A program made the position numbers and the translations under genes. From NCBI GenBank assembly GCA_038320555.1, contig JBBQEJ010000209.1, positions 1-8,201 of the forward strand: a stretch of 8,201 nucleotides of DNA. Reading direction: 5' to 3'. Each line of letters starts with the position of its first letter. Position 1 is the first letter of the stretch. Under the pieces are notes generated by a model. The model had not been told where the DNA came from and searched no databases. It saw only the letters and a program-made list of their open reading frames with translations. The stretch comes from JALZOC01 sp038320555 (lineage in GTDB: Bacteria; Acidobacteriota; Vicinamibacteria; Vicinamibacterales; 2-12-FULL-66-21). Shown here one piece after another: positions 1 through 5,692 of this stretch.

Positions 1-1
1 T

Positions 2-79
2 ATAAACAGTATGGGCGGCTCGACGCAGTTCGCGCATAGCCCGCCATCGTATCGCAAGCCTCCTGAAGGCTTCGCCTAA
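2..79 (+). CDS. possible 3' end of an upstream gene (partial, unidentified)
   Basis: One frame is open from the left edge to a TAA at 77-79 and would encode about 25 residues ending in PPSYRKPPEGFA. A second frame, ending at a TAG at 37-39, would give only a 12-residue tail, so the choice between them is uncertain. The longer tail runs into the hairpin at 70-87, which would put the stop codon inside the hairpin. I do not recognise a family from so short a piece. This is only a pointer that a gene may end here. Confidence 0.2.
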   Translation: MNSMGGSTQFAHSPPSYRKPPEGFA

Positions 80-97
80 AGGCGAGGGGTTTCACCC
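61..97. repeat. palindromic hairpin element (terminator-like or REP-like)
   Basis: The sequence CTTCGCC-TAAA-GGCGAGG (70-87) forms a stem of about seven pairs, including one G-T pair, with a four-base loop. A smaller GGGT-TTC-ACCC hairpin follows at 87-97. There is no clean T-tract, so a classic intrinsic terminator is not supported. Two adjacent short palindromes in a spacer fit an interspersed palindromic repeat. It may still help end transcription of a gene upstream of the window. Confidence 0.4.
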
Positions 98-113
98 ATC
101 CCAGACCGAGACT

Positions 114-256
114 CTAATCCTCCGAATCCTCGAATCCCGAATCCTGAATCGCGAACCGCGAGGAGGGCACCTGACGTGTGCGAGGTAAGTGATCAATCAC
201 TCATCACTAATCCTTGAATCGTTGAATCGTTGGATCCTTGATCGTTGAATCTTCAC
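114..256. repeat. degenerate short tandem repeats, GAATC core (left flank of SDR pseudogene)
   Basis: Two clusters share a GAATC core. The first (about 120-150) reads roughly CGAATCCT, CGAATCCC, GAATCCT, GAATCG. The second (214-251) reads TTGAATCG, TTGAATCG, TTGGATCC, TTGATCG, TTGAATC, so its period is 7-8 bp. The second cluster is translated as the last residues of the adjacent broken dehydrogenase frame, which suggests the original stop was replaced or overrun. The reverse complement of 132-150 is identical to 1088-1106 on the other side of that pseudogene. Confidence 0.75.
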
Positions 257-1006
257 TCGCTCCGGAGGCTGCCTCCCCCCATCGATTGAAATGGTCTCGC
301 CCGTGATCCAGGCGGCGTTGGGCGAAGCGAGAAAGAAGATCAGATCCGCGAGCGGCTCACCGGGGCGGCCGATCGGGTGCGTGGTTTCGAGTGTTCGAGA
401 AATGCCGCGTAGCTGTCCTCGTTCATTCCGCCACGACGGTGCAGGTTGGAAATGACGACGCCGGGGTTGACGGCGTGACTCTGACGCCTGTCGGCGCCAG
501 TTCCAGCGCGGCACATCGCGTCAACTGATCGATGGCCGATTTGCTGACGCAGTACGCGAGCACGCCGGGAAACGATCGGAGGCCGGTGACGCTCGAAACG
601 TTGACGATCGATCCCTTCGACGCGATCAGCGCCGGCATTGCCGCGCGCATCAGACGAAACGGCGCGCGCGTATTGATGTCCAGCGCGTCCCACTGTTCGT
701 CTGTGGTCGTTTCGATGGAGCCGGATCCAATAATGCCGGCGGCATTCACAAGCGTCGTCAGGCCGCCGAGATGACTCAACGCCGCGTCGACGATCAAGGC
801 GGGCGCGTCCGAGTGCGTCACGTCTGCCCGCAAGCGTCGCGCCTCGGCCTCCTTCACGCTCAACCGCGGCGGCGACCTCCGCCAGCGCGGCGTCGCTCCG
901 CCCCACGACCAGGACTAACGCACCCCCCCCGCGCGAACCGCAACGCCGTGGCCCGACCGATTCCGCTCGACGCTCCCGTCACAATGACCTGCTGAACTGC
1001 TGGCAT
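197..1006 (-). pseudogene. short-chain dehydrogenase/reductase (SDR) pseudogene, four frameshifts
   Basis: Read on the minus strand from ATG 1006-1004, three frames together spell a whole classical SDR, the NAD(P)-dependent oxidoreductases with a Rossmann fold. The cofactor motif TGASSGIG is near residue 10. NAAG, a catalytic-type Ser in VNVSS, and YCVSK (the YxxxK pair) follow. The C-terminal IGRPGEP and ITGETISIDGG blocks are typical of the family. Frame must be changed four times: one extra G in the run at 923-930, one extra base near 838-848, one missing base near 474-478 (RVNAVNPG restored if an A is added), and one missing base near 385-387. The shifts sum to zero. No frame gives a working enzyme. 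The frame then runs through short repeats to TGA at 197-199, so the native end is probably near 265. The substrate cannot be told. Sequencing error is the main alternative, but every other gene in the window is intact. Confidence 0.85.
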
Positions 1007-1036
1007 GACCGGTTTTTAGCATGGAATGACTCCGCT

Positions 1037-1137
1037 CCGGGCTCAGGCCTCAGGGCGGGCTCAAGATGCGGGGACTCAGGGATTCAGGATTCAGGATTCG
1101 GGATTCAAGGATTAGGGATAGGGACTAGGGATTCTAG
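1037..1137. repeat. degenerate short tandem repeats, GATTC core (right flank of SDR pseudogene)
   Basis: The spacer starts with GGGCTCAGGC and CTCAGGGCGGGCTCA (1039-1062) and passes into GGACTCAGG, GATTCAGG, ATTCAGG, ATTCGGG, ATTCAAGG, ATTAGGG and so on to about 1137, with a 7-8 bp period. Positions 1088-1106 are the exact reverse complement of 132-150, and 1102-1114 of 208-220. The array therefore belongs to the same family as the left flank, in opposite orientation. The ten bases GGGCTCAGGC recur at 5513-5522, downstream of the ZIP transporter. Confidence 0.75.
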
Positions 1138-1211
1138 TGTCCCCTCCCTCATTCCGGTGTCCCTGCGGGAGCACAGCCCAGCGGCCGGCTCTTCAACAGA
1201 TCTGACGATTA

Positions 1212-1276
1212 CCGGCCGAAAAACCGGCCGGAGCGATCCCTCCGTCGTCCGCACGGTCGGCAAGCGTTTTGCGCTT
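1212..1276 (+). other. structured leader upstream of the tonB-like gene (hairpins)
   Basis: If translation starts at ATG 1295, the preceding 150 bases are a leader. It contains a perfect 7-bp hairpin, CCGGCCG-AAAAAC-CGGCCGG, at 1212-1231. A GGAG/CTCC stem (1230-1243) and an AAGCG-TTTTG-CGCTT hairpin near the end follow. I do not match these to a known riboswitch class. The same stretch is also open in the gene's frame back to a GTG at 1157, so it might instead be coding. Confidence 0.3.
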
Positions 1277-1294
1277 GGGGACGGACAACTGCCC

Positions 1295-2377
1295 ATGTCT
1301 TCAGTCATTACTGCCGTGCCCGACGTCTTCACGGCACGTGAAATCGCGCGCGCGGCGGGGGCACGGACCAGCCAGGCCGCGGCGCTCATCGCGGCCGGCA
1401 CCATCGGGACGGTTGACGGACACTTCATCGCCGCGAGCGACGCCGTGCGCGCCGTGCGGATTCTGCAGGATGCGACGCCTGAGGACGCCGGGGAACTATT
1501 CAAGCCGCCCGTGGCAGGACAACGCTCGCCCGGGCGCGCGCTGGCGGCCTCCGGGGCGCTCCATGCGACGGTCCTCGGCTGCCTTGTCTTCCTGGCGACC
1601 CTCGGGGCCGCGGCTCCGCCGGAACACCGGGCCGAAACGCTGGTACGGCTGGTGTTTCTGGCGACACCTGGCCCGGGTGGCGGAGGTGGTGGCGGCGGGC
1701 TCCGCCAACCGGCCCCTCCACCGAAGGCGCAGATGAAAGGACCCAGCATTGCGCGGAGCCCGGTGCCGCCGCCGCGTCCGATCACGACGCGTCCTCCCGA
1801 CCCCGAGCCCAGGAGACTCCCACCTCCGGCGCCGCCGGAGCCGGTCGCTCGCCCGGTTGAGCCGCCGCCAGTTCCCGCACCCGCGCCCCTGCCTCAGGTC
1901 GTGGCGCCTGTCGCGACTGCGCCGGCGGACACTCGTGATCGGGCCGGTGTGCTGGCGGACGCACAGAGCCAATCCGACAGCCATGGCTCCGGGACGGGAA
2001 GCGGCGCGGGAACCGGCCAAGGCACGGGCGTCGGCGAGGGTACGGGCGCGGGCATCGGTCCAGGCTCCGGTGGCGGCACTGGAGGGGGGCCATATCGACC
2101 CGGCAGCGGGATCACGGCGCCGGGGCTCCTGCGCGAGGTGAAGCCGGACTACACCGAGGAGGCCCGACGCCGCGGCGTGGAAGGGGACGTCGTCCTCGAG
2201 ATTGTCGTGCGCTCGAACGGAACCGTCGGAGACGTCCGAGTGATGCAGGGTCTGGGCGGAGGCCTGGATCAACGCGCAATCGATGCGGTGCGGCAGTGGA
2301 AATTCTCTCCGGCGCGGCGGTTCGGTACGCCGGTGGACGTCATGGTGGAAGTTGCGGTGGAGTTCAAGCTGCGATAG
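1295..2377 (+). CDS. TonB-like energy transducer with N-terminal HTH-like domain
   Basis: This 360-residue protein has the build of a TonB protein, which passes energy from an ExbB/ExbD motor in the inner membrane to outer-membrane receptors. Residues 11-57 (FTAREIARAAG and following) resemble a small MerR-like helix-turn-helix. One membrane helix spans about 82-106 and holds S86-x3-H90, the SxxxH spacing seen in the TonB transmembrane helix. Then come eight glycines (128-135), a proline-rich spacer (about 139-209), a Gly/Ser/Thr-rich linker (231-272) and a TonB C-terminal domain (273-360) with PDYTEEARRRGVEGDV and AVRQWKFSPA. The frame is open to GTG 1157. I chose ATG 1295 because the domain begins right after it and the extra 46 residues look like leader. 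The only Shine-Dalgarno-like GGGGA lies rather far, 13 bases upstream. No exbB, exbD or receptor gene is in view. Confidence 0.88.
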   Translation: MSSVITAVPDVFTAREIARAAGARTSQAAALIAAGTIGTVDGHFIAASDAVRAVRILQDATPEDAGELFKPPVAGQRSPGRALAASGALHATVLGCLVFLATLGAAAPPEHRAETLVRLVFLATPGPGGGGGGGGLRQPAPPPKAQMKGPSIARSPVPPPRPITTRPPDPEPRRLPPPAPPEPVARPVEPPPVPAPAPLPQVVAPVATAPADTRDRAGVLADAQSQSDSHGSGTGSGAGTGQGTGVGEGTGAGIGPGSGGGTGGGPYRPGSGITAPGLLREVKPDYTEEARRRGVEGDVVLEIVVRSNGTVGDVRVMQGLGGGLDQRAIDAVRQWKFSPARRFGTPVDVMVEVAVEFKLR

Positions 2378-2382
2378 GAAGA

Positions 2383-2473
2383 ATGGCGGCTCGCGACTAG
2401 CGTTGGCGGCTGGCGGTTAGCGACTGGCGGTGTCCAGCAACTGGGAACTGGCAACTGGGAACTGGCAACTGGG
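2383..2473. repeat. AACTGGG heptamer array
   Basis: Five heptamers alternate AACTGGG and AACTGGC without a break at 2439-2473, so the array is also a 14-bp unit repeated two and a half times. It is preceded by looser GCGACTGGCGGTTAG-like sequence from about 2390. It fills most of the 120-bp gap between the tonB-like and FxLYD-like genes. A chance array of this regularity is unlikely. Confidence 0.85.
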
Positions 2474-2497
2474 TTTCGGGAACTTTTGGGTGACCCT

Positions 2498-3304
2498 ATG
2501 GACACGGTATTGATGGCGGTTACTGCACTCTCGCTCGCGATGGCGGCCGGCATGGCGTTCATCGTCGCGAAGCTGCTGCGAGCGGAACGCGCGCGCTCGG
2601 AGGCGCGTGTGGCGGCGCTCGGCGCGATGGCGTCAGATACTCTCGTCGATGCACCGTTGCCTCGCCCAGCTGCCGTTCCACGGCGCGAGATCGCGCTCAC
2701 GCCCGCCGTCTCGCCGTTGCAACGGTCGCGACATGCGGCGCGTTCCGATGATGATCTTGAAATCCGGCCGTCGGATGGTGCGGTCAGCGGCGTATCCACC
2801 CTGTTTGCCGAAACCGAGCAGGCGTCACCGTGGGGACGACGCTTGGCAGTCATTGGCGCTTTCGCGGTCGTCCTGCTCATGATTGGATTCGCGACAATGT
2901 CCGGCAAGGCACGATCATCGGCATCCGCGGCGCCTGGAACGGCCGTCGCGCAGCAGCAGGCGCCTGCGCTCGACACGACTCCCCTCGAATTGTTGTCGCT
3001 GCACCATGCCCAGGAAACGCAGCGCTTCGTCATCAGCGGTCTGGTACAAAATCCCCGCAGTGGCGCGCCTCTCTCGCGCGTCGTCGCCACGGCGTTTCTG
3101 TTCGGGCCGGACGGTACCCTTCTGACGAGCGGCCGCGCTCCGCTCGATTTCACGAGCCTGACGCCGGGCGTTGAATCCCCGTTTGTCGTCAGCGTGCCGG
3201 TGACCGGGCAGGTGGCGCGGTATCGTGTGGGGTTTCGCACTGAAGACGGCCGTGTGATCGCACACGTCGACAAGCGTGGGCCGGACGCGCTGGCGCAGAA
3301 GTAG
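2498..3304 (+). CDS. two-helix membrane protein with FxLYD-like C-terminal domain
   Basis: This 268-residue protein has a membrane helix at about 5-27, a charged and then proline-rich cytoplasmic stretch (about 28-110), a second helix at about 114-134, an Ala/Gln-rich linker, and a C-terminal domain at about 163-258. That domain reads FVISGLVQNPRSGAPLSRVVATAFLF and later LTPGVESPF. This resembles the FxLYD and related immunoglobulin-like folds of bacterial envelope proteins, which describe a retained versus changed part of a structure rather than an enzyme. The assignment is by pattern only. The start is ATG 2498 with GGGTGA four bases upstream; an in-frame TTG at 2486 is the alternative. It ends 49 bases before the VWFA gene, so the two are probably co-transcribed. 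Its exact role is unknown. Confidence 0.82.
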   Translation: MDTVLMAVTALSLAMAAGMAFIVAKLLRAERARSEARVAALGAMASDTLVDAPLPRPAAVPRREIALTPAVSPLQRSRHAARSDDDLEIRPSDGAVSGVSTLFAETEQASPWGRRLAVIGAFAVVLLMIGFATMSGKARSSASAAPGTAVAQQQAPALDTTPLELLSLHHAQETQRFVISGLVQNPRSGAPLSRVVATAFLFGPDGTLLTSGRAPLDFTSLTPGVESPFVVSVPVTGQVARYRVGFRTEDGRVIAHVDKRGPDALAQK

Positions 3305-3353
3305 AGGTCGGAGGGTTCGGATCAAGGCATACTCCGCAGCAAGGGATCGGACC

Positions 3354-4469
3354 ATGAAACACATCAAGCCGCTCGCGCTTGCGACCGTCGCCGTTGCCGC
3401 ACTGTGGATGGGCGCCACGCCCGAAGGCCGCGCGCGGGACAACGACCCGCCGCAGGACCAGCAGCAGCCGGCGGCGAGCGACCCGCAGTCGTTTCGCTTC
3501 CGCACGGGCGTGGAGCTCATCAACGTCACCGCAACCGTGAGTGACCAGAGCGGCCGCTTCGTCTCCGGCCTCCGCAAGGAAGACTTCCGTGTCTTTCAGG
3601 ACGACCAGGAGCAGCCCATTACTCACTTCAACAGCGAGCGCGTGCCCGTCAGCCTCGGCATTGCGCTCGACACCAGCGGCAGCATGGACGGCGAGAAGAT
3701 GGCGGCGGCCCGTGAGGCGCTGAACAGCTTTCTGGCGCAGCTCAACGATCCGGACGACGAAGTGTTCCTGTATCGATTCGACAGCAATCCCATGCTCGTG
3801 GAGGGATGGACCCACGACAGGCGGCGGATCAGCATGGAGCTCGGACGCCTGCAGCCGCGCGGGGGCACCGCGTTGTATGACGCCGTCGCCGAGTCAATCC
3901 CACTGGCGCAGTCAGGGCACAATCGAAAGAAGGCCCTGGTGATTATTTCGGACGGCAACGACACGAGCAGCCGCATCGACGTGCTTTCGCTGAAGCGGAT
4001 GATTCGCGAGACCGAGGTGCTCGTCTACGCCATCGGCATCGACAGTCAGACCGAGTACGGCTACCAGCCGATTGGCATCGGACAGGGCGGCAGACAGCGT
4101 CCGCAGCCGCCACGGCTGCCGATTCCGTGGCCATTCCCGATGCCTGGCGGCGGACGTAGACCACCGCCGGCTTCGCCTCCGACGTTCCCGCCGTCGCCGC
4201 GCGGCAACAATCGCGCGAACGACGACCATGTGAATGTGGCCGCGCTGCGCGAAATCACCGACGACAGCGGCGGACGCACCGAGATCGTTCGAGGTGCGCG
4301 CGATCTGGATCCGGCAACCGCCGGCATTGCCGACGAGTTGAGCCGCCAGTACTACATCGGGTACGCGGCCACCGGCGTGAAGGACGGTCGCTGGCACCCG
4401 ATACGCGTCGAGCTGCGCAATCCGAGCTACACCGTGCGCGCGCGCCGCGGATTCGTCGCGACCCCCTGA
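3354..4469 (+). CDS. secreted VWFA-domain protein (acidobacterial type)
   Basis: This 371-residue protein starts with a short basic N-terminus and a hydrophobic stretch (residues 5-20), consistent with a signal peptide. Residues 50-92 (TGVELINVTATVSDQSGRFV, GLRKEDFRVFQD) form the beta-rich N-terminal block typical of VWFA-related proteins of Acidobacteria. The VWA fold follows with a complete metal-ion-dependent adhesion site: D106-T-S108-G-S110, T172 and D200. Such sites bind Mg2+ and ligands. An insertion rich in Pro and Gly (about 238-286) interrupts the fold before HVNVAALREITDDSGG. The C-terminus has the RQYYIGYAA strand and ends ARRGFVATP. ATG 3354 is favoured over the open frame from 3276 because AAGGGA lies 7 bases upstream and the signal peptide begins there. 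The ligand is unknown. Confidence 0.93.
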   Translation: MKHIKPLALATVAVAALWMGATPEGRARDNDPPQDQQQPAASDPQSFRFRTGVELINVTATVSDQSGRFVSGLRKEDFRVFQDDQEQPITHFNSERVPVSLGIALDTSGSMDGEKMAAAREALNSFLAQLNDPDDEVFLYRFDSNPMLVEGWTHDRRRISMELGRLQPRGGTALYDAVAESIPLAQSGHNRKKALVIISDGNDTSSRIDVLSLKRMIRETEVLVYAIGIDSQTEYGYQPIGIGQGGRQRPQPPRLPIPWPFPMPGGGRRPPPASPPTFPPSPRGNNRANDDHVNVAALREITDDSGGRTEIVRGARDLDPATAGIADELSRQYYIGYAATGVKDGRWHPIRVELRNPSYTVRARRGFVATP

Positions 4470-4474
4470 TCGGA

Positions 4475-4602
4475 TTTGGTGAGTTGGTGAATTGGTGAAT
4501 TGGTGAGTGCATTGGCAACCGGGGGGGCCTGGGATGTGACAATTCACCAATCACTGATTCACTGATTCGCCAACTGTCCCCATTCACCATTCACCAATTT
4601 CT
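4475..4602. repeat. inverted TTGGTGAA / TTCACCAA repeat arrays
   Basis: The left arm (4475-4507) repeats an 8-bp unit, TTGGTGAA, in slightly varied form about four times. The right arm (4540-4600) repeats its complement, ATTCACCA, mixed with CACTGATT units. Positions 4491-4501 are the exact reverse complement of 4541-4551, and 4490-4500 of 4589-4599. Transcribed as RNA after the VWFA stop this could fold into a long hairpin and might slow or end transcription, though there is no T-tract. A run of seven G lies between the arms (4521-4527). Confidence 0.8.
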
Positions 4603-4614
4603 CCGCGCTCACGA

Positions 4615-4620
4615 TAGAAT
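4615..4620 (+). promoter_or_regulatory. -10-like hexamer just before the ZIP start
   Basis: TAGAAT matches the TATAAT consensus at five of six bases and ends five bases before GTG 4626. A transcript from it would begin at or next to the start codon. No Shine-Dalgarno sequence is visible and no good -35 hexamer lies at the usual distance. This fits leaderless initiation of the kind known with TANNNT elements in other phyla, but it is weak evidence alone. Confidence 0.35.
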
Positions 4621-4625
4621 CCCGC

Positions 4626-5363
4626 GTGCATCTTTACGCGGTAGCCGTGGGGCTGAGCGTGCTCGGGAGCTTCGGCGGTCTGCTCGCGGCCTCCACGTTC
4701 CTGCTTCTCGGCGAGACAGTCCGCGTCAAGGTCCTGCCGTGGGCGATCAGTTACGCCGTCGGCACGCTGCTCGGCGTGGCGCTGATGGCACTGCTGCCCC
4801 AGGCCCTGGAGCGCCTGCCCGCCGCCCGGGCGCTCGGCACGCTGCTCGCCGGCGTGCTCGCGTTCTTTCTGCTCGAGAAGCTCGTCATCTGGCGACACTG
4901 CCACGACAGCCACGAGTGTGAAGTGCACACGAGCACCGCCGCCTCGCTCGTGATCGTCGGCGATGCCTTTCACACCCTTGTTGACGGCGCCGTGATCGCG
5001 GCCGCGGTGCTGACGTCGATCCCGCTCGGGATCACCACGGCGCTGGCGGTCGCCACGCACGAGATTCCACAGGAGGTCGGCGACGTCGCCATTCTCCTGC
5101 GCGCCGGGTTCTCCCGCGGACGGGCGTTCACGCTGAACCTCCTCTCCGGCATCGGCGGCATCCTTGGCGCGGCCGGCATGCTCGCGGCGTCGAAGTCGAT
5201 GCCCAGTCTGCTTCCGTACGTGCTGGCATTCGCGTCGGGGAACTTTCTGTATGTCGCGATGGCGGATCTGATTCCCGATCTACACCGTGGCGGCCTCGAA
5301 GGCGGCCCCATTCGTCAGCTGATCCTCATCAGCGCCGGCATCCTCACCATCGTGGTGCTCTAA
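4626..5363 (+). CDS. ZIP-family metal transporter
   Basis: This 245-residue polytopic inner-membrane protein belongs to the ZIP family, which moves Zn2+, Fe2+ or similar cations into the cytoplasm. The two metal-site helices are clear: GDAFHTLVDG (112-121, with D113, H116 and D120) and HEIPQEVGD (145-153, with H145, E146 and E150). Seven to eight hydrophobic helices can be counted. The loop between helices 3 and 4 has a His-rich stretch, HCHDSHECEVH (91-101), a common cytoplasmic metal-binding loop. GTG is used as the start because the first helix begins at once and no in-frame ATG fits better. The C-terminus stops inside the last helix (ILTIVVL), slightly short for the family. It is separated from the VWFA gene by the inverted repeat and seems to have its own promoter. 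The metal cannot be told from the sequence. Confidence 0.93.
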   Translation: MHLYAVAVGLSVLGSFGGLLAASTFLLLGETVRVKVLPWAISYAVGTLLGVALMALLPQALERLPAARALGTLLAGVLAFFLLEKLVIWRHCHDSHECEVHTSTAASLVIVGDAFHTLVDGAVIAAAVLTSIPLGITTALAVATHEIPQEVGDVAILLRAGFSRGRAFTLNLLSGIGGILGAAGMLAASKSMPSLLPYVLAFASGNFLYVAMADLIPDLHRGGLEGGPIRQLILISAGILTIVVL

Positions 5364-5366
5364 CTT

Positions 5367-5422
5367 GACCGGGGCTCTGCCCCGGACCCCGGCCCGGTCG
5401 CTTGCGGGGCCCCATGCCCCGC
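5367..5422. repeat. twin GC-rich hairpins after the ZIP gene
   Basis: Three bases past the ZIP stop, CCGGGGC-TCT-GCCCCGG (5369-5385) forms a perfect 7-bp stem. A second perfect stem, GCGGGGC-CCCAT-GCCCCGC, lies at 5404-5422. GACCGGG (5367-5373) can also pair with CCCGGTC (5393-5399), an alternative fold. A pair of adjacent G/C palindromes right after a stop codon resembles REP-type elements of high-GC genomes. There is no U-run, so any role as terminator or in 3'-end protection is inferred. Confidence 0.65.
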
Positions 5423-5456
5423 GCCGCTCCCTCGCCCCTCGACGATGCTCGGGACG

Positions 5457-5477
5457 ACCCTGGGCTTGTCGAAAGGT
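5457..5477. repeat. degraded CTTGTCGAA-type interspersed palindrome
   Basis: ACCCTGGGCTTGTCGAAAGG is a near-copy of the palindromic element CCCTGAGCTTGTCGAAGGG that I know from many bacterial spacers. Its usual chance translation (FRQAQGRPE) is also present on the minus strand here. Two substitutions weaken the stem, which suggests an old copy. Confidence 0.5.
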
Positions 5478-5549
5478 CGCAGGCACGCTGTGCGCCTAGG
5501 TCGCAGGGTTCAGGGCTCAGGCTGGCCTCGACTTAGGACAGCCGGACCT

Positions 5550-5569
5550 GAATGCGCGGCCTGGCATTC
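5550..5569. promoter_or_regulatory. small inverted repeat upstream of the sigma-54-like site
   Basis: GAATGC (5550-5555) and GCATTC (5564-5569) are perfect inverted arms eight bases apart, centred about 67 bases before the start point predicted for the sigma-54-like promoter. It could be an activator or regulator site. That reading is speculative, since 6-bp arms are common by chance. Confidence 0.2.
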
Positions 5570-5599
5570 GAGATCGGGCCGTAATTCTGACGATCCCAC

Positions 5600-5615
5600 T
5601 GGCATCCCATTTGCC
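5600..5615 (+). promoter_or_regulatory. sigma-54-like -24/-12 promoter of the BON gene
   Basis: TGGCAT-CCCAT-TTGC has the invariant GG and GC dinucleotides exactly 12 bases apart, as in the sigma-54 (RpoN) consensus TGGCAC-N5-TTGC. It differs from the core at the sixth base (T for C). The predicted start near 5627 would leave a leader of about 66 bases before the BON start. No competing sigma-70 promoter of quality was seen in this spacer. Confidence 0.4.
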
Positions 5616-5692
5616 TTTTCCAGGTTGCAATGACATCGGCTCGCCTGCCGCGACGGTCGCACGAGGGGGTGTCGGCCGGAGGTTAGGGAATC

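Larger units (their letters stand above)
5364..5692. other. 329-bp gene-free stretch between ZIP and BON genes
   Basis: No convincing gene lies here. From left to right it holds two GC-rich hairpins (5367-5422), a degraded palindromic element (5457-5477), a GGGCTCAGG repeat trace (5509-5522), a small inverted repeat (5550-5569), a sigma-54-like promoter (5600-5615) and the BON leader. The open frames that cross it begin inside repeats and show no family features. Confidence 0.7.

Noticed and set aside
114..1137. Insertion sequence carrying the SDR
   Set aside because: There is no transposase, no clear terminal ends and no target duplication; the inverted matches come from low-complexity arrays.
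1212..1276. Cyclic-di-GMP or cobalamin riboswitch
   Set aside because: The conserved core bases of these classes are not present; only generic hairpins are seen.
1105..1785. Long minus-strand open frames opposite the tonB-like gene
   Set aside because: They are shadows of a GC-rich coding strand, consist of low-complexity Arg/Ala/Pro sequence, and match no family; the plus strand has clear TonB features.
4475..4602. CRISPR array
   Set aside because: Units are about 8 bp, vary in sequence and occur in both orientations without unique 30-bp spacers.
4584..5060. Minus-strand open frame opposite the ZIP gene
   Set aside because: It is a shadow frame of the transporter, with Gln/Arg/His-rich composition and no domain.
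5367..5422. Classical intrinsic terminator after the ZIP gene
   Set aside because: Strong stems are present but no T-tract follows either one.
5445..5633. Plus-strand open frame in the ZIP-BON spacer
   Set aside because: It starts inside a palindromic repeat, lacks a ribosome site and resembles chance translation of repeats.
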